The position numbers and the translations under genes were made by a program. The notes under the pieces are model-generated. The model searched no databases and had not been told where the DNA came from. It saw only the letters and a program-made list of their open reading frames with translations. Of a stretch of 64,000 bases of DNA, positions 1 to 9,471 are shown piece by piece; the stretch's first letter is position 1; the number at the start of each line of letters is the position of its first letter. The DNA lies in assembly GCA_021323225.1 (NCBI GenBank), contig JAJTCH010000002.1:202425-266424 (forward strand). The letters run 5' to 3'. This DNA comes from Rickettsiaceae bacterium. Its GTDB lineage: Bacteria > Pseudomonadota > Alphaproteobacteria > Rickettsiales > UBA1997.

Positions 1-372
1 TCCTGGCTTGGTGCCACATTAACGCTTCCGGGCATTGCCGGTATTGTGCTGACAATGGGTATGTCAGTTGATGCCAATGTTTTGATTTTTGAAAGAATGA
101 AGGAAGAGTCTAGAACTGGCAGCAAAAAAGTTATCTCAGTTATTGATGCTGGCTTTTCTCAAGCTTTTAGAACTATTTTAGATTCCAACATCACCACTTT
201 GATTATTGCCTTTATACTTTATGCTTTCGGTAGTGGCGCGGTGCGCGGCTTTGCGGTTACTTTGACCATCGGTATATTATCCTCAATGTTTTCGGCAATA
301 ATTTTGACCAGAACAATGATTGCCCTTTGGGTAAAATATCGTAGATTGCCGCTTCAGTCTTTGCCGATATAG
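1..372 (+). CDS. secD: Protein translocase subunit SecD, C-terminal fragment
   Basis: This is the 3' end of a gene that enters from the left edge; the reading frame is open from base 1. SecD is an inner-membrane subunit of the SecDF complex, which uses the proton gradient to help pull proteins through SecYEG. The visible part covers the last transmembrane helices. It contains the SecD signature [13 protein letters not shown], in which the Asp is the conserved proton-pathway residue; SecF carries a different motif at this place. The tail ends in a short basic stretch. lptD follows after 24 bases on the same strand, so the two are probably co-transcribed. The identification is firm even though the N-terminal and periplasmic parts are outside the window. 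Confidence 0.93.
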   Translation, partial: SWLGATLTLPGIAGIVLTMGMSVDANVLIFERMKEESRTGSKKVISVIDAGFSQAFRTILDSNITTLIIAFILYAFGSGAVRGFAVTLTIGILSSMFSAIILTRTMIALWVKYRRLPLQSLPI

Positions 373-396
373 ACAACATATATCTATGATAGCTAG

Positions 397-2595
397 ATGC
401 CTATTTTTTCTTTACGGATAAAATATTGCGCCGTTTTTATTGCGGCTATTGTGATTTTCCTTATCCCAAGTTCCTGGGCAGCTGGCAAGAAAACCCCTCC
501 TAAAAATTCCCTACCGGCAGTTTTAAAGGCCAATCAAATTGAAGGCGATAGAAACAGCAATGTCATAAATGCCACTGGTAATGTTGAGCTCACAAAAGAC
601 GGCAATACTTTATTTACCGATCAACTCTCATATGACAAGGGGGCTCAAGATATTCAGGCTTTAGGTAATATCAGGATCAAAAATTATGATATTGGCAATA
701 TTTTGGCGGAAAAAATTAACCTCAAAAGTGATTTTAAATCCGGCAATTTTGATGATGCGGTTATTGTTTTTAACGACGGTTCTTACATAAAATCGCCGGC
801 AATTATTAGAAATAATGAATCGGAAACTGTCATCAACCAGCCGGTCTTTTCAATCTGTCCTAATGATGAGATCAAGGAAAATAACAAGTTGGCAGGCAAA
901 GATAGTGATGTTATTTCAATTACTTCCAGTTCAACTACCACTATCGACAAGTCTACCAATTCAATCAAAACCAAAGATGGTGTAATCAGATTTTATGATG
1001 TTCCGGTTCTGTATATTCCTTATCTGAAAACCCCATTGCCTTCCTCCAAAAGAAAAAGCGGGTTTTTGCATCCGTCTTATATCAGAACCACCAAATTAGG
1101 CTTTGGTCTTAAAGTGCCTTATTATTTCAATATTGCGCCTGACAAAGATTTAACTTCCACCTTGCAATATCACCCCTCGAAGGGTCATCTAATATTAGAT
1201 AACGAATATCGCCAATTATTAGAAAACGGTCTTTACAATATTGATTTAGAGCTTGCTAATAATAAGCCAAAGACTAACAGTCTGGCAGTTAGTGCCAATG
1301 AGACAAGCGATCAGAATCTAAGATGGAGACTCATCTCCGGTGGTAATTTAAAATTTCAAAAAGATTTAGAACTGAATTTTTTCATCGATAATGTCGGCGA
1401 TAAAAATTATTTGCAGGATTATCATAATCAATTTGTTGACCACACGGTTTCAGAGGCGAACCTAAATTACATCAAGGATCGTAATTATGCCGAAGTTAAA
1501 ACCGTTAAAATTCAAGAATTAGGCATCAATCGTGACGAGAGAGAAGAGCCTGTTGCGCTGCCGATTATTAATTATTATGTGGAAAGCAAGGCTCAGCCAG
1601 GTGCCTTCCAGCCTGTGTATGACGCACTTCTCAATTCCACGGTAATTACCAGAAGAAGTGGATTGCAATATCGCCGTCTTTCTGCCAAGCCGGAAATCAA
1701 GCTGCCTTATAATCTAGGTGGTAATTTATTTGAGCTTTCCTCCAATATTCAGACCGATTTCTACAATATGGAGAATAATTACACCCATAGATCTAGAGAT
1801 AATAATTATGAAGATTTTGCTTTTAATTATCGGCCGGAAGCAAGCCTGAAATGGTCTCTGCCTTTGGTTGGGAAATATAAAACCAACACAATTGTCATTG
1901 AGCCGCTAACTAATATAACAATCAGTTCTTATAAAAATGGTGGCGATGAAATTCCTAACGAAGACACCAATAATACTGAATTGACCCAAAGTAATTTATT
2001 TTTAAGCGATCGCTTTACTGGCTTTGACCGAAATGAAACTGGTGGCAGGCTAACTTATGGCTTCAAATCTTCCTTATTTAATGATTCACTCGGCCAGTTT
2101 AATTTGGGCTTGGGACAGAGTTTTAGAAGCAACAATAAAACTCAGGATGTGATTATCAGGGGTTTTAACAATAACAATAAGTCAAATATAGTAGGGGAAT
2201 TTGGTTATAGAGCCCCGAAGATTTTTAGTATTGTGTATAATTTTCAACTAAACGAATCCAGCTATCGCAATGATATTAATGAAGTTGTAACCGGTTTTGA
2301 TTTTGGAAAAGTAAGAATAGGCACTGATTATATTTTGATCAGAAGAACAGTGAATAACGCTGAGCCCAGAAAGCAAATCAATTTTAATTTTGGAGTTAAT
2401 ATCACCAAAAAATTAGTCTTTGATGCCAGCACAACGCGCAATTTGATTAATAGGGCGACTATCTCTAAAAGATATGGCTTAACTTATAATGGATGTTGTG
2501 TGAGTTATGGCTTTGCCATTAGTGAAGATAACCCGACTATTCTTGCCAGACCGCAAAGATCTTATAATATCAATTTTGCGATTAAGAATCTTTAG
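397..2595 (+). CDS. lptD: LPS-assembly protein LptD
   Basis: LptD is the outer-membrane beta-barrel that, with LptE, inserts lipopolysaccharide into the outer leaflet. The 732-residue product begins with a signal peptide (hydrophobic residues about 8-27, cleavage near SSWA-A). An OstA/LptA-like beta-jellyroll domain follows (about residues 40-150, with the characteristic N-A-T-G-N-V-E-L and Q-A-L-G-N-I-R-I strands). The rest is a long C-terminal barrel rich in alternating hydrophobic residues. It contains an early conserved segment, [21 protein letters not shown], typical of the family. Length is normal for an alphaproteobacterial LptD. The stop codon lies inside the convergent dxs gene (14-base overlap). 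Together with kdsB at 21161 it indicates that the organism makes LPS with a Kdo core. Confidence 0.93.
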   Translation: MPIFSLRIKYCAVFIAAIVIFLIPSSWAAGKKTPPKNSLPAVLKANQIEGDRNSNVINATGNVELTKDGNTLFTDQLSYDKGAQDIQALGNIRIKNYDIGNILAEKINLKSDFKSGNFDDAVIVFNDGSYIKSPAIIRNNESETVINQPVFSICPNDEIKENNKLAGKDSDVISITSSSTTTIDKSTNSIKTKDGVIRFYDVPVLYIPYLKTPLPSSKRKSGFLHPSYIRTTKLGFGLKVPYYFNIAPDKDLTSTLQYHPSKGHLILDNEYRQLLENGLYNIDLELANNKPKTNSLAVSANETSDQNLRWRLISGGNLKFQKDLELNFFIDNVGDKNYLQDYHNQFVDHTVSEANLNYIKDRNYAEVKTVKIQELGINRDEREEPVALPIINYYVESKAQPGAFQPVYDALLNSTVITRRSGLQYRRLSAKPEIKLPYNLGGNLFELSSNIQTDFYNMENNYTHRSRDNNYEDFAFNYRPEASLKWSLPLVGKYKTNTIVIEPLTNITISSYKNGGDEIPNEDTNNTELTQSNLFLSDRFTGFDRNETGGRLTYGFKSSLFNDSLGQFNLGLGQSFRSNNKTQDVIIRGFNNNNKSNIVGEFGYRAPKIFSIVYNFQLNESSYRNDINEVVTGFDFGKVRIGTDYILIRRTVNNAEPRKQINFNFGVNITKKLVFDASTTRNLINRATISKRYGLTYNGCCVSYGFAISEDNPTILARPQRSYNINFAIKNL

Positions 2596-4489
2596 TTAAT
2601 TCCGAAATCATCTTAACAATATCGTCAGCACCAATTCCTGCTTGGTCTTGCATCGCGCCAATACTGTTTTGTTCAATAAATTCATCCTTCATAAATAGCT
2701 GACGGAACTTCAAGACACTTCCATCCAAATAACCATTAGTTGATAAAAGCTGCATAACGGCGCTGCCAAATCCACCCAAAACGCCTTCTTCCAGAGTGAT
2801 AAAAATTTTATGGTGTTTTGCTAGGTTAAAAATCAATTCCTGATCTAGTGGTTTGGCAAATCTGGCATCGGCAATAGTGATGTTTAGATTATAATTTTTT
2901 GCCAAAATTTCTGCTGCTTTCAACGCATTTTCTAATATGGTTCCATAGCATAAAATGGTCGCTACAGATCCTTCCTGAACTATTTTTCCCTTACCTATTT
3001 CTAAAGCTAGAACATTCTTTAAATCGATATTTAGTGCACTTTCTCCTCTAGGATAGCGAATCGCCGAAGGGCGGTCATTAATATTTGCCGCAGTTGCCAA
3101 CATTTTGGCTAACTCATCACCATTGCTTGGTGCCATCAGCACAAAACCTGGCAAATTGATTAGATAAGCAATGTCGTAACAACCGGCATGGGTTGGGCCA
3201 TCAGCGCCGACAAATCCAGCGCGGTCAATGGCAAAACGCACCGGCAATTTTTGTACGGCAACATCATGAACAACTTGATCATAACCGCGTTGTAAAAAAG
3301 TTGAGTAAATTGCCACGAAAGGCTTGATGCCTTCACAGGCCAAGCCTGCAGCGAAGGTAACAGCATGTTGCTCGGCAATGCCGACATCAAAAAATCTGTC
3401 TGGTTTTTCTTTACCGGAAAATTCTTTGGCAAAAATATCAAGGCCTGTTCCAGAAGGCATTGCTGCGGTGATGGCGACAATTTTATCATCTGTCTTTGCC
3501 ATCTCGGTTAAAGCTCGCCCGAAAATCTGACTATAGCTTGGGTTGCCAGCAGGTTTTTTATCTTGTATGCCGGTTTTGGGATTAAATTTGGTGACTGCAT
3601 GCAGACGGTCTTCAGATTTCATGACTTCATTATACCCATGGCCTTTTTGTGTAACAGCATGAATAAGTATTGGCGTGGTGCTGTCGTCATCTCGGATATT
3701 TTGCAAAATTGGCACCAAAATATCTAAATTATGGCCATCAATCGGTCCGATATAATAAAAGCCCATCTCTTCAAAAATATTGCCACCCATCCACCATTCT
3801 TTGGTAAATTTCTCCAGCTTTTTAGGATATTTGGAAATTGAGCCAGGTAATTTATTTAAGATTTTTTTAGAAATGCCGCGAAATTTTAGATAGGATTTAG
3901 AGGCAGCCAATTTAGAAAGATAATTAGACATGGCGCCAACAGGGGAGGCGATTGACATGTCATTATCATTTAAAATAACGATTAAACGATTATGCATTGC
4001 GCCGGCATTGTTTAACGCTTCATAGGCCATGCCAGCACTGATTGCACCATCGCCGATTACGGCAATAACATTTCTTTTTTCTTCTTTTATGTCTCGGGCA
4101 ACTGCAAAACCAAGTGCTGCCGAAACTGAAGTTGAGCTATGCCCAGCTCCAAAAACATCATATTCACTTTCAGCTCTTTTAGTAAAGCCGCTTAAGCCGC
4201 CAGGTTGACGAATAGTAGTGATTTTATTTTTTCTGCCGGTAAGAATTTTATGAGGATAGGCCTGATGTCCAACATCCCAAATCAGCTTATCATTTGGAGT
4301 ATCAAAAATATAATGCAGGGCAATTGTCAGCTCAACTACGCCCAGCCCAGCGCCTAAATGACCACCGGTTTGAGAAACGGCATCAATAGTGGCTAATCTT
4401 AATTCGTCAGCTAATTGTTTGAGTTGAAGGGTGGAGAGGTTTTTTAAATCAGAAGGGAGGGAAATTTGATCCAATAGATTCATGATCAT
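2582..4489 (-). CDS. dxs: 1-deoxy-D-xylulose-5-phosphate synthase
   Basis: This thiamine-diphosphate enzyme condenses pyruvate with glyceraldehyde 3-phosphate, the first step of the MEP isoprenoid pathway. The 635-residue protein has the normal length. Visible signatures are the N-terminal [14 protein letters not shown] motif, the ThDP-binding [15 protein letters not shown] segment with the following N-D-N-D-M-S, the central transketolase pyrimidine-binding region ([17 protein letters not shown], with the catalytic Glu) and [12 protein letters not shown]. The annotated start is MIMNLLDQ; the second Met (4483) is an equally good start. The gene is convergent with lptD and lies downstream of rpsI, separated by a strong hairpin. 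ispA at 13160 uses products of this pathway, so isoprenoid synthesis looks functional. Confidence 0.96.
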   Translation of the reverse strand: MIMNLLDQISLPSDLKNLSTLQLKQLADELRLATIDAVSQTGGHLGAGLGVVELTIALHYIFDTPNDKLIWDVGHQAYPHKILTGRKNKITTIRQPGGLSGFTKRAESEYDVFGAGHSSTSVSAALGFAVARDIKEEKRNVIAVIGDGAISAGMAYEALNNAGAMHNRLIVILNDNDMSIASPVGAMSNYLSKLAASKSYLKFRGISKKILNKLPGSISKYPKKLEKFTKEWWMGGNIFEEMGFYYIGPIDGHNLDILVPILQNIRDDDSTTPILIHAVTQKGHGYNEVMKSEDRLHAVTKFNPKTGIQDKKPAGNPSYSQIFGRALTEMAKTDDKIVAITAAMPSGTGLDIFAKEFSGKEKPDRFFDVGIAEQHAVTFAAGLACEGIKPFVAIYSTFLQRGYDQVVHDVAVQKLPVRFAIDRAGFVGADGPTHAGCYDIAYLINLPGFVLMAPSNGDELAKMLATAANINDRPSAIRYPRGESALNIDLKNVLALEIGKGKIVQEGSVATILCYGTILENALKAAEILAKNYNLNITIADARFAKPLDQELIFNLAKHHKIFITLEEGVLGGFGSAVMQLLSTNGYLDGSVLKFRQLFMKDEFIEQNSIGAMQDQAGIGADDIVKMISELTKDS

Positions 4490-4499
4490 CGGTCTTGAA

Positions 4500-4537
4500 A
4501 GGAGGCTGGTTTTGCAAGCAACAAAAACCAGCCTCCT
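4500..4537 (-). terminator. Strong hairpin downstream of rpsI
   Basis: A perfect 14-base-pair inverted repeat (AGGAGGCTGGTTTT at 4500-4513 against AAAACCAGCCTCCT at 4524-4537) encloses a 10-base loop. It sits seven bases after the rpsI stop and just before the dxs start on the minus strand. It most likely terminates or attenuates the rplM-rpsI transcript. The T-run expected after a minus-strand stem is weak (TTTCAAG). A better T-run lies on the plus-strand side (TAAATTTTTT), so the hairpin may work in both directions. Confidence 0.7.
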
Positions 4538-4544
4538 AAATTTT

Positions 4545-5018
4545 TTAACGCTTGCGGTAAGTTTGACCTTTTCTTGCTTTTTTCAAACCATATTTTTTAC
4601 GTTCAACCACACGAGAATCGCGGGTTAGGAATCCGCCATCACGTAAAGCTTTATGATTTTCTGGGTCAAAATAAACCAAAGCTTTGCTGATACCTAAAAG
4701 TAAAGCTCCTGCTTGGCCACTTAAACCGCCGCCAACTAAAACTGCTCTAACATCGAATTTGTCTTGGTTTTTAGTGGCAACCAAAGGTTGATTAACTATA
4801 ACTGATAGAATTTCTCTGCCAAAATAAGCTGCTAGATCTTTGCCGTTAACATCAAATTTGCCGGTGCCTTTTTTAATCCAAACTTTAGCGATGGAATTTT
4901 TTCTCTTGCCAGTTGCGTAAGCTCTTCCTAGATCATCAACTTTTCTTTCTCTTGGATTTGATGAAGTGGTTTCAATATTTGAAGTGGCTTCAATAATTGC
5001 TTTTTTAAGACTTGTCAT
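4545..5018 (-). CDS. rpsI: 30S ribosomal protein S9 (uS9)
   Basis: This is small-subunit protein S9, whose C-terminal tail reaches towards the P-site tRNA. The family is clear from [17 protein letters not shown], the central [19 protein letters not shown] and the C-terminal [18 protein letters not shown] followed by QTYRKR; the final KR is typical and contacts tRNA. At 157 residues it has an N-terminal extension of about 28 residues compared with short bacterial versions, as is usual in alphaproteobacteria. It follows rplM by two bases, giving the standard L13-S9 operon order. A stem-loop follows the stop. Confidence 0.97.
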   Translation of the reverse strand: MTSLKKAIIEATSNIETTSSNPRERKVDDLGRAYATGKRKNSIAKVWIKKGTGKFDVNGKDLAAYFGREILSVIVNQPLVATKNQDKFDVRAVLVGGGLSGQAGALLLGISKALVYFDPENHKALRDGGFLTRDSRVVERKKYGLKKARKGQTYRKR

Positions 5019-5020
5019 AA

Positions 5021-5488
5021 TTAACGTTTAGAATTTTTAGGATTTAGTGCAGCAACATCAAAAGCTTGTGGTTGTTGAGCTTGATGAGGATGTTCTGCTC
5101 CTTTGTAAATATGAAGTTTTCTAAGTTGGTCTCTGCCAAGAGGAGTTCTGCCAATCATTCTTTCGATAGCGCTTTGCAGGACTCTTTCTGGATATTTGCT
5201 TTCGATTATTTGTCCGGCAGTTCTAGATTTGATGCCGCCTGGATAACCGGTGTGCCAGTAATATGGCTTATCCGCTAATTTTTTACCGGTAAGATGCACT
5301 TTTTCAGCATTGATGATGATGACATTATCACCGCAATCAATATTAGGAGTGAAAATTGCTTTATGTTTGCCTCTTAAAATTTTAGCAACGATTGTTGCCA
5401 ATCTTCCTAAAACCAAATTTTCTGCGTCAATTAAAAGCCATTTTTTTTGAATGTCGGCGGGCTTCGCCTGGTAAGTTGTCTGTACCAT
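5021..5488 (-). CDS. rplM: 50S ribosomal protein L13 (uL13)
   Basis: L13 is an early-assembly protein of the large ribosomal subunit. The 155-residue product shows the family signatures [44 protein letters not shown] and [16 protein letters not shown]. It is the first gene of the rplM-rpsI operon, with a two-base spacer to rpsI. No Shine-Dalgarno sequence stands out before the ATG. A sigma-70-like promoter lies about 45-75 bases upstream. Confidence 0.97.
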   Translation of the reverse strand: MVQTTYQAKPADIQKKWLLIDAENLVLGRLATIVAKILRGKHKAIFTPNIDCGDNVIIINAEKVHLTGKKLADKPYYWHTGYPGGIKSRTAGQIIESKYPERVLQSAIERMIGRTPLGRDQLRKLHIYKGAEHPHQAQQPQAFDVAALNPKNSKR

Positions 5489-5532
5489 AAAATCAAAGGG
5501 GGAGTTCTTTAGAAAATAAAATAGAGCGGGGC

Positions 5533-5561
5533 AGACTAAAGAAATGTAAAATCAAAGTCAA
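5533..5561 (-). promoter_or_regulatory. Predicted sigma-70 promoter of rplM-rpsI
   Basis: Read on the minus strand, TTGACT (5561-5556) is followed after exactly 17 bases by TAGTCT (5538-5533). This would start transcription near 5526 and give a leader of about 38 bases before the rplM ATG. The -35 element is close to consensus and the -10 element is weaker. The position and spacing make it the best promoter candidate in this gap. Confidence 0.5.
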
Positions 5562-5642
5562 CAAAAAACTGGCGTTTTTATTGACAACTTCTGTGTTAGT
5601 TGGCCAAAGAAAGAAAAATAAAACTATTAGCTTTTTTATTTT

Positions 5643-6839
5643 TTAATCTTTGTTAACCGAATTTTGCTTCATTTCTCTTCTCATAAAATCATCGAAAAGC
5701 GGAACTGTAAATTCTGTATCTCCATATGATGGGCTGTAGATCATGCCCTTTTTTATTAAATTGCTTCTGGTTACAGAAACATCTTTTGATGATTTTAGAT
5801 TCAATTTATCGGCAATGTCTCCAGATCGGTGAGGGCCACTTCCCAATTCAGCCAAAGCAAATAAATATTTTTTTTCATGCGGGGTTAATCTTTCAAATCT
5901 GACTTTAAAAAAGCTTTCATCAAGATGATTTAGGGATGCATCGGTAGCTTTTAGGGCTATATCCAAATCAATAACATTATTTGTTGCCAGATTCCATGAT
6001 TGATAACCCCATTCTTGAATAAAATAAGGATAGCCTTTGGTTTGTTTTATTATTTCGTTTAAGGCCTCTTTTGTGAAAGACACCCCATATGATTTAACTG
6101 GTTCTTGCAAAGCAATTATTGAGTCGTCTTCGTTTAACGCTTCGATTGTCGGGTAGTCAAATAATCTCTCTGCATAAGATTTTGATTTTCCTGCCAGCCC
6201 GACTAATTGCGGAAGGCCAGCTCCAATCAGCATTAATGGCAGTTGTTTTTGGGAAATTCTATGCACCGCCATAATCAAAGCGCTGAACTCCTTTTCTGAT
6301 AGATATTGAATTTCGTCGATGATAATTGATATGGCCAATTCTCTGGATTCAGCAGCTTCGGCAATTGCCTCTAGCAAGGCGGGTAGGTCAAATTCCAAAT
6401 CTCCGCTATCGGCAACGCCTATTTCAGGATCTATGCCCAATCCTATTTCCACCTCTCCAAGTTTAAATTTTACGCTATTGATGAAGCTCTTCATTATGCG
6501 AAAGCCCCTCTTAACTTTGTGGCTGATATTTTCAAACTGATCCAGCGCAAAAAGAACTTGGCGCAATTGAGGCAATAACAATGCCGCTAAGTTTTTGCCT
6601 TCGTGAGCTTCAATCATGATGGTTTTAAACCCTGATTGTTCCGCATATTTGTTTATTTCGCTTAGCAATACGGTTTTTCCTACTCCTCTCAGGCCAACCA
6701 GGAAAAAACCTTTCTCCGGTTTTTTTATTTTTATTCTTTCCAGAGCAATTTTAGCTTTAGAAAGAATAATTTGACGTCCTGCTAATTCTGGTGGAGGGGT
6801 CCCGGCGCCGGGAGAGAATGGGTTACTTATAGGATCCAT
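5643..6839 (-). CDS. AAA-family ATPase with C-terminal winged-helix-like region
   Basis: This is a 398-residue P-loop ATPase of the Orc1/Cdc6-STAND-like type often annotated only as ATP-binding protein. The Walker A motif GLRGVGKT is at residues 49-56. Walker B with the sensor-like IIIDEIQYL is near residues 172-180, and an arginine-containing helix follows. The C-terminal quarter (LTPHEKKYLFALAEL, then SGDIADKLN and SVTRSNLIKKG) resembles a winged-helix DNA- or protein-binding domain. The product is cytosolic; its role is unknown. It lies downstream of virB4 on the same strand but is separated from it by about 140 bases that hold a long inverted repeat. Possible roles include DNA handling or regulation; nothing in the sequence proves either. 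Confidence 0.75.
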   Translation of the reverse strand: MDPISNPFSPGAGTPPPELAGRQIILSKAKIALERIKIKKPEKGFFLVGLRGVGKTVLLSEINKYAEQSGFKTIMIEAHEGKNLAALLLPQLRQVLFALDQFENISHKVKRGFRIMKSFINSVKFKLGEVEIGLGIDPEIGVADSGDLEFDLPALLEAIAEAAESRELAISIIIDEIQYLSEKEFSALIMAVHRISQKQLPLMLIGAGLPQLVGLAGKSKSYAERLFDYPTIEALNEDDSIIALQEPVKSYGVSFTKEALNEIIKQTKGYPYFIQEWGYQSWNLATNNVIDLDIALKATDASLNHLDESFFKVRFERLTPHEKKYLFALAELGSGPHRSGDIADKLNLKSSKDVSVTRSNLIKKGMIYSPSYGDTEFTVPLFDDFMRREMKQNSVNKD

Positions 6840-6866
6840 AAAGCCATAAGGATTATTTATTCTGGG

Positions 6867-6912
6867 AAGTTTATATAGTTCTATAAAGAATTTGATAGAA
6901 CCATATAAACTT
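6867..6912. repeat. 18-bp inverted repeat upstream of the AAA ATPase
   Basis: AAGTTTATATAGTTCTAT (6867-6884) is the reverse complement of ATAGAACCATATAAACTT (6895-6912) apart from one base. The arms are separated by 10 bases. The element ends 28 bases upstream of the ATPase start codon and lies in the gap after virB4. It has no T-run in the minus direction, so it is a better candidate for an operator or a structured leader than for a terminator. The hexamer-like TATAGAA/TTCTATA recurs just outside the arms (6911-6918). Confidence 0.7.
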
Positions 6913-6978
6913 TATAGAATTGGTGCAAATGATGTCAATCTTTTTAAAATATTTCTAAAAAAGAATGATGATTTTTGG

Positions 6979-9396
6979 TTAAGACCCGCTATCCCTCTGC
7001 TTTTTAGCGATTTGCAAAAATGCTGGCAACCAATCTCTTGGATTCTTCCCATATTTTTCCATAGCTTTTTCCATTGCTAAGAGAGTGTCCGTTTTGGCGG
7101 ATAAGACCATCAAACTATCTTCCATGTCTGAGAGATCGAGGGTAGAAACTACAGAGTCGCTTCTGTGTTTTAATAAAAAGTGATGTTCTTCGTGGGACAT
7201 GACGGTAAGCAACTCATATTCGTTATCATTCAAACCAAAAACTGTTTTGTAATATTCAGTTGGTTCTGGATCTGGTAGAAAAATTTGAGTGGCAATATTG
7301 TGATTGATCGCTTCGGTTATGCTGCTTTGAGCGGCATCCTTAACGCTTTCAGTGGCAAAAATTACTGCGCAATTTTTTTCTCTGAGCCTTGTTAGCCAAT
7401 TATTAATCTTGGGCCCGGTAATATAGTTATCGAGCAATTTCCAGGCCTCATCCAGTACAATTATCGTCTTGTTTCCATCGAGCATGGTTTCAATTTTGTG
7501 AAGCAAGTAACTAGCAATTGCTACGACTATTGTCTTATATGATGCTACGGGTGTAATGTTAAAAGCATTGATCAGATTAATTGATAAATCGCTTTCTTGT
7601 TCATGGTCAAAAATATAAGCGTATTTTCCGCCACCATGCCAGATTGATAATTTACGGTAAATATTTTTGGTATTTTCTGTTTTAAAAAATTTGGCAGCTT
7701 CTGACAATTTTTTAGTTTTTGAACTGACTATTTCACCAACTATTTTTGGAATCAGGTTTAGCTCTTCTTTGCTGATAGGTTCTTTTCCATAATTCACCAA
7801 AGCCCCAAACCAATTGCTTAAAAATGCCCTGTTTTCTGGGTTGTCTGCTAAGAAAAGCGGGTTCATTTTTAAAGAATCCTTATCCTCAAGATTTGGGTTT
7901 AAAGATAAATAATCTCCACCAATAGCGTTGATGAAAATATTGCCTGAGCGTTGATGGCCAAAATAATATAATTTGTTTTTAAATTTTCTTGATTGGCTGA
8001 CCAAAAAGTTAAGCAAGACGGTTTTGCCTGATCCAAGAGGTCCGGCAATCATGGTATGGCCGTTATTTCCTTTGTGAAAATTAAAAAAGTAAGGCGTGCC
8101 AAGCACGGTTCTAAAAATGCTAACAGCTCGGCCCCAGTGATTGCCATCTCTGCTTCCGGCCGGGAAATTATGAAGCGAAGCAAAGCCAGCGATTCTGGAA
8201 ATTGCTATTGGTTTTTGTCTTTTTAAAAACTGGAAATTGCCCGGCAATTGTGACCAAAAACAATGTTCTGATAATATATCTTCACGTACTGAAACCAGGC
8301 CCAAATTATGCAATCTTTCCAGCGCATTATCTATGTCAGATTCCAATCCTTGAACTGTGCTGTTGATCAGCATGATAGTCATTTGCTGATTGGCATAATT
8401 TGTTGTGCCTACAGTTGCGCTTTCAATAGTTTTTTCTAAATCAGAAAGATAGAGAAGTTCTTCATCGCCACTAATTTCCAAAATATAATTTTGATATTCA
8501 AAATGCGCTAAAGCGGCATTATTGCTGATAAAATCAAGAGACTGGGTGATGATAAATTCTTGTGGAATTTGCAGAAATTTATCTAGTGAAGCGATAGAAA
8601 CTTCGCGATATTCCTTAATGGAAAACATCGCACCAAAACATTTGTAATCACCTTTTGCCACTTCCAAACTCTGATTTCCAAAAGCAACTTTATAGGAAGA
8701 TAGTTCACTTGCCATGTCATTTGCCCTCAGGGGAAAGCGGTCTTCACATAAATTAATAATTTTGCCAAACACCCGCATTGGCTCGGAATATAGGGTTCCT
8801 TCCCATTCCATAAGGCCGATTAGTCTAGCTCCATAGTGATTTAGATCTTCGACAATATTTTTAACGGTTTGTGATAAAGTTTTATGTGCAGCTTCCAGCT
8901 TTTTGACATGGAGATTTTTGGTGCCTTTTATGGAAAGAGATTGAAACAAAGATACGCCATTAGTGATTGAGGTGTCGTAACCTTGAATAATGATGGTCAA
9001 ATAAAGCTCATTAACGAATTGGTTTTTCCAGTCATTTTGCAGATTCCAATCCTCATTTAACTTGTTGGAAAAATAATCTTCATAAGTGCCGCCCGGAGCA
9101 ATATTTTTTCTTCTCCTGATCGTATGCAACCACATGGCAAAATTGCTGGTCTTGATATTTTTGGCAATTGCATCACGAACTGTTTCTCGCAAATTGACCA
9201 GCTCAGAACCAACTGACTCATGGTTAAAACCGGTTATTCTTACCACCTGTAAAAGCTCGCCATTTTTGGTTAAAATGGTATTTGGATCAAAGTGGCAAAT
9301 AAAAGGAATAAAATTTTCGTCAGGATTTTTAGCAGCCAGCTTTGGCTTTAGATTATTGTCTTGCTTCTTGGCGTGTAGAATTTGGCGATCGGGCAT
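6979..9396 (-). CDS. virB4: Type IV secretion system ATPase VirB4
   Basis: VirB4 is the large cytoplasmic ATPase that powers assembly of, and substrate passage through, VirB/D-type secretion channels. The 805-residue length is normal. The N-terminal CagE/TrbE/VirB domain includes FIPFICHFDPNTILTKNGE. The C-terminal motor has an intact Walker A (GPLGSGKTVLLNF, near residue 453) and Walker B (IIVLDEAWKLL, near residue 648), followed by NNWLTRLREKNCAVIFATES. No other vir gene lies in the window. Its neighbours are a sensor kinase upstream and an AAA ATPase downstream. Rickettsiales genomes are known to carry a second virB4 copy (rvhB4-II) away from the main cluster, and this could be that copy. 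The intact Walker motifs suggest it is active. Confidence 0.93.
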   Translation of the reverse strand: MPDRQILHAKKQDNNLKPKLAAKNPDENFIPFICHFDPNTILTKNGELLQVVRITGFNHESVGSELVNLRETVRDAIAKNIKTSNFAMWLHTIRRRKNIAPGGTYEDYFSNKLNEDWNLQNDWKNQFVNELYLTIIIQGYDTSITNGVSLFQSLSIKGTKNLHVKKLEAAHKTLSQTVKNIVEDLNHYGARLIGLMEWEGTLYSEPMRVFGKIINLCEDRFPLRANDMASELSSYKVAFGNQSLEVAKGDYKCFGAMFSIKEYREVSIASLDKFLQIPQEFIITQSLDFISNNAALAHFEYQNYILEISGDEELLYLSDLEKTIESATVGTTNYANQQMTIMLINSTVQGLESDIDNALERLHNLGLVSVREDILSEHCFWSQLPGNFQFLKRQKPIAISRIAGFASLHNFPAGSRDGNHWGRAVSIFRTVLGTPYFFNFHKGNNGHTMIAGPLGSGKTVLLNFLVSQSRKFKNKLYYFGHQRSGNIFINAIGGDYLSLNPNLEDKDSLKMNPLFLADNPENRAFLSNWFGALVNYGKEPISKEELNLIPKIVGEIVSSKTKKLSEAAKFFKTENTKNIYRKLSIWHGGGKYAYIFDHEQESDLSINLINAFNITPVASYKTIVVAIASYLLHKIETMLDGNKTIIVLDEAWKLLDNYITGPKINNWLTRLREKNCAVIFATESVKDAAQSSITEAINHNIATQIFLPDPEPTEYYKTVFGLNDNEYELLTVMSHEEHHFLLKHRSDSVVSTLDLSDMEDSLMVLSAKTDTLLAMEKAMEKYGKNPRDWLPAFLQIAKKQRDSGS

Positions 9397-9471
9397 TCTT
9401 AGATAATAGATGTTTTTGCGGGTTCAAAATATGGCCTTAATTGATGATAAAAGCAACTTTTAGATCTGTTC

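Noticed and set aside
4490-4510. The GGAGG near the dxs start as a ribosome-binding site
   Set aside because: It lies on the plus strand; on the coding (minus) strand it reads CCTCC and is part of the hairpin stem.
6892-7080. 62-codon plus-strand frame in the virB4/ATPase gap
   Set aside because: It begins in the inverted repeat and overlaps the conserved 3' end of virB4; no protein-like features.
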